From NCBI RefSeq assembly GCF_026586665.1, contig NZ_JAODIY010000013.1, forward strand, positions 124,001 through 188,000: DNA of 64,000 bases. Direction: 5' to 3'. Of the stretch, positions 59,070-64,000 are shown piece by piece. A program made the position numbers and the translations under genes. The DNA comes from Halovenus rubra. GTDB lineage: Archaea; Halobacteriota; Halobacteria; Halobacteriales; Haloarculaceae. Within the stretch, counting starts at the first letter, position 1; every line of letters begins with the position of its first letter. The notes below the pieces were generated by a model. That model was not told the origin of the DNA, ran no database searches, and was given only the letters and a program-made list of their open reading frames with translations.

Positions 59070-61559
59070 TTACTCATCGGAGTTACCGATATACGTCACA
59101 TCAACAGTGACACCGGGTGTCCCGCGGTCCGAGAGGCTTTGATACGGACTGTCGGACTGGGAGTTAGTACCGACAGACTGAAGCTGGAAGTCAAAGGCAT
59201 TATTTCCGTTGGTGTCTCGATGAGCAACCAGAAGAACAGACCGGTCGCTGTTGATTGTTCCGTCTTGTAGGGGGACAAAGAAATTGCTGTGAGAGCCAGG
59301 CGGAATATACTCTGTATGCCCCAATAGTTCTGCTTGGTCGGAGTCAAGAGTATCCGCGGCATAGACCGCAATATATCCACCCTCAGAGAGAGAGGCCGAC
59401 TCAACAAACACTGACTCACCATCACTCGTCGTGTCAAGCGCTGAGATGGAGGCGACGGGTGAGGACAACAGCACAAACGCAATGTAAGCGATTGTGAGCA
59501 TGATAGCCGCGTGTTTGGCTCCGTCACGAAGCGACCCTGCTCCAAGCTGACCAGCGATGAAGCCAGCAGCGACAGCCTGAATCAGCGCAGCATGGAAAAA
59601 TACCAGCGTGTATGCAGCCTTGTCAACATCACCAAAGCGAGCGAAGGCATCTGGACTCGCCCCGAGCCGCCCCAGTTCGTTGCTATCCGGGAGGGCAACA
59701 CTGTCGGGGAGACTCGGAACTAGCACCTCGTTGACTGCACCGATAATAACCAAGAAGACAACAAACGAGACGTAGATGACGACGAGATAGGTAAACATCT
59801 GCTGGCGACGCTGTCGCCTAAGCTTGACCTCCGCGCGGGCCTGTTGGGCAGCTATTCGAAGCACCGGTCCCATCTCACCGCTGGCGCGCATCGCGTTCGT
59901 CAGCAACGTCACAACGCGGGTAATCGCGGTGGTCCGAACGCGGCGACCAAACCTGATAAGAGCGTCATCAATGTTCGCACCGTACTGTATGTCCCGCCAG
60001 ATACGCTCGATTTCTGGCGAGAGAACGCCAAGGTCGCTTCCTCGAATCCGGTCGAACCCTTCGATAACGGACATCCCAGCCTCGTTGAGACTCGCGAGCC
60101 GTTCAAGCATTTCAGGAGTTGCGGCCTCAATGCGGTCGATACGGCGTTTGTACACCTCGCGGAAAAGAGCATACGAAATTAGTACGAACAGGACAGACTG
60201 AATGAGCAAGTCGTCAAGAGTACGGATAGCGATACTTTCTCCCCGAAGCGCAGTCGGAGCACGGATCAAAAGTGCAAGCAATGCAATAGGCACAGTGAGC
60301 CAGAGCAGTTTGGCTGGGTCCCAAAAGAAGACGCGAAGTGGGCTCTTGAGTATCGACTTGACTCTACTACTGTAGTCATACAGTACGAGCATCCGCCGGC
60401 TATCATGCTCATACTCGTCGACGAACCCACCATCGGCTCTGTGTGAGTCGGTCGCTGTGACTGGTGCACTCGGCGTTGCAGCTCGCATCTTGTCAAGCAC
60501 TTCACCGCCGCTCCGTCTAGCGATACCAAGCTGGTCGAGCCGCTGCTGGAGGAACACTGCGAACCCAGCATTGGCTAGCGGTATTATCAGGTAAATAATT
60601 AGCTTGAGAATCCAGAGCGTATCTGTTGTTGTCAACCCAAAGACAAGCAGGATGGTGATAAGAAACAGAACACCAGCGACAAGTACTGTGACATATCCTT
60701 CGGCAATTGTCGCAAGCACATCCAACACTTCTTCCTGACGTTCCTCTGCGTCCTCGCGGAACCGCTCGTACTGTTCTTCCAGAAAGCCCGAGAGCTCCCG
60801 TCCGCTCTGGAGCACACTGGTAAGGTTTTCCGAATACGTTTTAAACTGCTCACTTGGCGTCCGGGTCGACATCCGGCGCATCGCAGATATCATGTCGGTC
60901 CCGAACAGCGTCATCTCACGGATTGCGACGCTAAATTCCCGTGCCGGCTCACCGTACACCGCCTGATTATCGGTCAGTACCTCTAGGATTTGAGGAAACT
61001 CCATTCCGCCCCGTGACAACGCAAACATGAACGCCGTCGCACGGGGAAGTCCTTCTTCGATACCTCGGCGGCGGACTTCCGCGTCGCTTGCAGGGAGTTG
61101 CCAGCGGAAAATGTATGCCAACGTCGCTGTCAGTATCCCGCTGACCGTGCCCCCACCGAGGTAGATGAGCCACCGTGTACTGTTCGAGAACTCGTGTTGC
61201 CAGTCCGAGGTAATGCCAAACGGCGCGGTAATCGTCCGGGGAAGGCCTGCAAGCATCTGAACGATGCTGTCGAGGACGACCAACACCCCGGCAAGCAGGT
61301 ATGCGCCTGCGATGCTCCCAGCGATAAGTCCTAACAGCGCAAAGAAATAGCTCTTGGCTGCGTAGGTCCGGTAACTCGTCTCGATAAACGCCGAATAAAT
61401 ACGCTGCTCACGGTCGGTGCTCGCTGAAACCAAGCCGCCGAACAACACTCTTGCAAGACGGTCAGTCCACCGTTTGATTTTTTTGTTGACTTTCCCACCG
61501 ATGTAGACACCCACGATGAGGACAACGAGAATCGGTGGAAGAAACCAGGCTGGGTTCAT
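59070..61559 (-). CDS. PilC/TadC-like membrane protein with extra C-terminal exported domain
   Basis: 829 residues. Two T2SSF domains (GLPRATAFMFALSRGGMEFP ~residue 180; EMLERLASLNEAGMSVIEGF ~500) alternate with about nine helices and form the pilus assembly platform. After the last helices, residues ~700-829 form an exported beta-rich domain (GGYIAVYAADTLDSDQAELL, GHTEYIPPGSHSNFFVPL, VLLVAHRDTNGNNAFDF) that resembles the DUF7282-type domain of haloarchaeal surface proteins. Such an addition is not part of the basic PilC. It follows pilB by ~114 bases in one operon. Confidence 0.9.
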   Translation of the reverse strand: MNPAWFLPPILVVLIVGVYIGGKVNKKIKRWTDRLARVLFGGLVSASTDREQRIYSAFIETSYRTYAAKSYFFALLGLIAGSIAGAYLLAGVLVVLDSIVQMLAGLPRTITAPFGITSDWQHEFSNSTRWLIYLGGGTVSGILTATLAYIFRWQLPASDAEVRRRGIEEGLPRATAFMFALSRGGMEFPQILEVLTDNQAVYGEPAREFSVAIREMTLFGTDMISAMRRMSTRTPSEQFKTYSENLTSVLQSGRELSGFLEEQYERFREDAEERQEEVLDVLATIAEGYVTVLVAGVLFLITILLVFGLTTTDTLWILKLIIYLIIPLANAGFAVFLQQRLDQLGIARRSGGEVLDKMRAATPSAPVTATDSHRADGGFVDEYEHDSRRMLVLYDYSSRVKSILKSPLRVFFWDPAKLLWLTVPIALLALLIRAPTALRGESIAIRTLDDLLIQSVLFVLISYALFREVYKRRIDRIEAATPEMLERLASLNEAGMSVIEGFDRIRGSDLGVLSPEIERIWRDIQYGANIDDALIRFGRRVRTTAITRVVTLLTNAMRASGEMGPVLRIAAQQARAEVKLRRQRRQQMFTYLVVIYVSFVVFLVIIGAVNEVLVPSLPDSVALPDSNELGRLGASPDAFARFGDVDKAAYTLVFFHAALIQAVAAGFIAGQLGAGSLRDGAKHAAIMLTIAYIAFVLLSSPVASISALDTTSDGESVFVESASLSEGGYIAVYAADTLDSDQAELLGHTEYIPPGSHSNFFVPLQDGTINSDRSVLLVAHRDTNGNNAFDFQLQSVGTNSQSDSPYQSLSDRGTPGVTVDVTYIGNSDE

Positions 61560-61673
61560 CAGGTACCCCCGGTGTTTTGCGGGCAGATAGACCCCACAGC
61601 GAAGACAACAACCATTACCAGCGCTGTGTTCTGTGGCAGGCGACGTATTTGTTGTCCCCTGCTACACATGCCC

Positions 61674-63329
61674 TCAGTCCTCCACATCGGTTTTGGCATC
61701 GATGCGTTCCATGACTTCCGCCGAGTCCGCGTAGTACTTGTTGACCATGGCGGTGAACCGGCGGTAGTCAGTCACATCGTTGTCTTGGAGGTACTGAAGG
61801 AAACGCTGACGGTTTCTGAGCTCGGTAAGTAGTTCGGATTCACTCCAGCCTCGTTCTTCTTGAATTTCGTCGAGCAGTTCCGAACCCTGTTCGCTGAACT
61901 CATCAGAGTGAGAATCCCATGAGTATGTATTTGAGTAGTCGAGTTCACCGGTTCGCTGGTCGATACCCTCAATCTCTGCGACAGTTGTGGCCCGCCGGAC
62001 GCGTTCGCCGTCGGAACGACCGAGAACCTGAACCCACAGAATATCGAGCGACGTGACCATCGGGCGCGGAACGTTGATTGGCTCGTTTTCGAGCCGGTTG
62101 ATGACTGTCTGGACGGAGTCGGCGTGCATCGTCGAAAATGTCGTGTGGCCTGTATTCATCGCCTGGAACAGCGTTATTGCCTCTTCACCACGAACCTCCC
62201 CAACGACGATATACTCGGGCCGATGGCGCAGTGCGGACCGCAACAGGTCGTACATAGAGATATCGGCGTCACCCATCCGTTCGCGGGTGACAGAAGAAAG
62301 CCAGTTCTCGTGATACAACGAGAGTTCTTTGGTATCCTCGATAGTGATAACCTTCGACCGCGGTGGGAGAAACATCGAGACAGCGTTCATCGATGTGGTC
62401 TTTCCAGCTGCTGTTCCGCCGGCAAAAATGATTGATTTGTTGCTCTCGATTGCTAACCACATGAACGCAAGTATCTCCGCGTCAGCAGTGCCGTAGTTAA
62501 GCAGGTCGATTGGCGTGAACGGCTCGTCAGCGTATTTCCGAATCGTAAACGCCGAACCCTTCGGCGTGACTTCTTCACCGAGTGCAAGTTCGATACGGGA
62601 GCCATCCGGAAGTGTGGTCGAGACAACTGGGTCAGAAACCGAGACGTGCCGCCCGGAGCGCTGGGCCAGTTGAATGACGAAGTTTGCTAGTTCCTGTGGG
62701 TCATACCGCACGCTCGTTTCAATATCGGTGTACTCGTCGTGATAGACAAACACAGGGAGGTCTGGCCCGTCGCATGAGATGTCCTCGATGTGTGGGTCGT
62801 GCATCAGAGGGTCAAGCTTGCCATAGCCCTGGAAAGACCGATAGAGGTAGTAAAACAGCCGGTAGAACATCTCGTCGGTGACCTGTATCCCATACTCTTC
62901 AATTCGGGATTCGAGTTCCTCGCGCAAGGCCTGTTCGGGGTCGTCCGCAACCGAGTCACGGTAGAGTAAGGGTCCACGGACATCCTCGAACAGCCGGTCG
63001 AGCAGGTCTTGCTCCAGTTCCGTGAGCGTTGGCTCGACGACATAATAGTAGTGTTTGGTGTCTTCAGGGTCGTAGTTGATGGAAATAAACGAGAACGGCA
63101 CGTTCACCCAGTAGCGGTCGACCTCTTCGTAGCCTGAGAGGCCGTCGAAGGTGACCAGTGGGTCGTGGCGTGCAGGGTCGTAGTCCGTCAACGTCACTGT
63201 CGACCCCGTCAACATTCTGGCCGTCCTGGAGAGCCAGCCCCGAATTCCTGATAGCGATTCGCCCCCGTTTTGCACCCCGGGATGCTGATGCCCCGACTCG
63301 GTACGCCCGCCATCACTCTGTTCTGACAT
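61674..63329 (-). CDS. PilB-type secretion/pilus assembly ATPase
   Basis: 551 residues from ATG 63329; the frame is open to 63383 without an acidic haloarchaeal start. Walker A FAGGTAAGKTTSMNAVSMF, Asp box TIEDTKELSLYHENWL, Walker B YIVVGEVRGEEAITLFQA and His box GHTTFSTMHADS mark a type II/IV secretion ATPase. The N-terminal domain (YWVNVPFSFISINYDPE) is typical of haloarchaeal PilB proteins. It powers pilin polymerisation with the PilC-like protein downstream. Confidence 0.95.
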   Translation of the reverse strand: MSEQSDGGRTESGHQHPGVQNGGESLSGIRGWLSRTARMLTGSTVTLTDYDPARHDPLVTFDGLSGYEEVDRYWVNVPFSFISINYDPEDTKHYYYVVEPTLTELEQDLLDRLFEDVRGPLLYRDSVADDPEQALREELESRIEEYGIQVTDEMFYRLFYYLYRSFQGYGKLDPLMHDPHIEDISCDGPDLPVFVYHDEYTDIETSVRYDPQELANFVIQLAQRSGRHVSVSDPVVSTTLPDGSRIELALGEEVTPKGSAFTIRKYADEPFTPIDLLNYGTADAEILAFMWLAIESNKSIIFAGGTAAGKTTSMNAVSMFLPPRSKVITIEDTKELSLYHENWLSSVTRERMGDADISMYDLLRSALRHRPEYIVVGEVRGEEAITLFQAMNTGHTTFSTMHADSVQTVINRLENEPINVPRPMVTSLDILWVQVLGRSDGERVRRATTVAEIEGIDQRTGELDYSNTYSWDSHSDEFSEQGSELLDEIQEERGWSESELLTELRNRQRFLQYLQDNDVTDYRRFTAMVNKYYADSAEVMERIDAKTDVED

Positions 63330-63710
63330 CGTTGTGTACTCAGTCTTGCCCGCTAGCTGATATTCTGTTGAGGACCCACACACTTAAATGGCACTCGGCT
63401 ATCCGGTGCTTCTCAAAACAGGACCTACATGAACAGAATCGCTGCCCCTAACTGCCCCTATTGGCGACCGAGCCGACAACTGCTATAGTCTGACCGCGTC
63501 CAGGACACCCCAGTAATCAACAGGTTTATATACACAGGCTACCTAAGTGTAAGTAGGAAGTAAAGTAAACTTTTTTCACAAGTTTTAATGCGGAGTCTCA
63601 GCTACTGATTACTCCCGGCAGAGCAGCCCTGGGTGTAAGATACGGTTAGCTGAACCGATAGCAATCGAACACTGGATAGTACGGTATATCAAATAAATCA
63701 CACATAAATC
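63330..63710. other. Intergenic region between pilB and a Nudix-like gene
   Basis: 381 bases. It has ACACACTTAAATGG around 63380 (probable minus promoter for pilB), a strong plus TATA at 63525, a run of AAGT-like repeats at 63545-63565, and a GGTATATCAAATAAAT patch near 63682 that suits a leaderless start of the gene at 63711. No coding frame is convincing. Confidence 0.5.
63525..63532 (+). promoter_or_regulatory. Strong TATA box far upstream of the Nudix-like gene
   Basis: TTTATATA, the best TATA match in the region, predicts a start near 63555, about 155 bases before the next gene. It would give a long leader or a separate small RNA. A run of T and A follows at 63570-63596. Confidence 0.45.
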
Positions 63711-64000
63711 ATGTCACGTAAATACCACTACGGCGGACAGGAAAGCGACATCGACACGCAACTTTCGCTCGCGGACCCCCAGGACGTACGTTCTCGCGAG
63801 AACGTCGTTTTCGCTACCGAGACACAGGAACATGAGACGTTCGACTACTGCGCTAGCGACATCGCTGGCAATACTGTACTCGAACTCAGAAACGATGATG
63901 ACAAGCTCTTGTTGTTGATACACGATGGACACGGTATCGCGGTAGCCCCACACGGCGACGTAGAGGAGGGCGAGGATTGGGCGGCCGCGGCACGCCGAGA
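63711..64000 (+). CDS. Nudix-hydrolase-like protein, 3' part cut by window edge
   Basis: The first 96 residues are visible from ATG 63711. The end reads APHGDVEEGEDWAAAARR followed by a partial codon GA, the beginning of a Nudix box (GX5EX7RE) with Gly, Glu and Arg in place. The N-terminal half (SRKYHYGGQESDIDTQLSLA, FDYCASDIAGNTVLELRND) leads into KLLLLIHDGH, a usual first strand. It would hydrolyse a nucleoside-diphosphate-linked compound. Full assignment needs the rest of the gene. Confidence 0.72.
   Translation, partial: MSRKYHYGGQESDIDTQLSLADPQDVRSRENVVFATETQEHETFDYCASDIAGNTVLELRNDDDKLLLLIHDGHGIAVAPHGDVEEGEDWAAAARR

Overview
The window comes from a halophilic archaeon of the class Halobacteria. 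The signs are consistent: predicted proteins are very acidic; TATA boxes sit about 27 bases upstream of start codons that have little or no leader; and there are many haloarchaeal hallmark genes (halocyanins with Tat-lipoprotein leaders, HalX response regulator, NuoCD fusion, archaeal SepF, DacZ, TFS, TrmY, RIO2, archaeal NAC, thermosome, PilB/PilC-type pilus genes). By eye GC is in the fifties, with richer stretches around 33-38 kb. I saw no rRNA, tRNA or CRISPR array. Genus cannot be decided from the sequence alone.

Layout. 1-6.2 kb: a soluble PAS-type chemotaxis transducer cut by the window edge, a glycosyltransferase, an amidohydrolase-fold protein, a CCT3-like thermosome subunit, a uracil-DNA-glycosylase-superfamily protein and trmY. 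6.2-10.5 kb: a possible decayed gene, then dabB-dabA, a two-gene inorganic carbon uptake system. 10.7-12.2 kb: a deaminase-like amidohydrolase and an Lrp regulator. 12.3-18.8 kb: a divergent cluster resembling the bacterial ebo cluster (two EboE-like TIM barrels, EboC-like UbiA prenyltransferase, EboB-like TatD hydrolase on the minus strand; zinc ribbon protein, inositol-phosphate-synthase-like enzyme and EboF-like phosphatase/phosphodiesterase on the plus strand). This is the most interesting system here: it looks like a pathway making and prenylating a cyclitol or sugar. 19-24.5 kb: RIO2, a divergent pair (blue-copper lipoprotein / haem monooxygenase) around a DtxR-type palindrome, an MFS transporter, NikR and a methyltransferase.

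24.5-29.7 kb: a nuoA-B-CD-H-I operon that stops before J-N, then purE. 30-38.4 kb: rtcA, an MscS channel, UspA, ATP-dependent DNA ligase, a second halocyanin, an S9 peptidase. 38.4-39.2 kb: a decayed IS6-family element. 39.2-46.9 kb: information-processing and housekeeping genes (TFS, TrmI, NAC, SepF, PUA protein, peroxiredoxin, TatA) with several small haloarchaeal proteins, one carrying a 51-bp coding repeat. 47.3-52 kb: dacZ-mscS (c-di-AMP and mechanosensation), a PiT phosphate transporter and a histidine kinase/HalX regulator pair. 52-58.7 kb: an alpha/beta hydrolase, meaB with the B12-binding methylmalonyl-CoA mutase subunit, a LamG-bearing pilin, and a PhoU-TrkA_C regulator facing two half-size MgtE membrane proteins. 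58.7-64 kb: small proteins, pilC (with an extra extracytoplasmic domain) and pilB, and the start of a Nudix-like gene cut by the edge.

Many genes are in short operons with 4-base ATGA overlaps (ebo-like, nuo, trmI-nac, kinase-regulator, meaB-mutase). Where the longest reading frame starts upstream of a TATA-plus-27 position or of the conserved N terminus, I chose the shorter start and say so.
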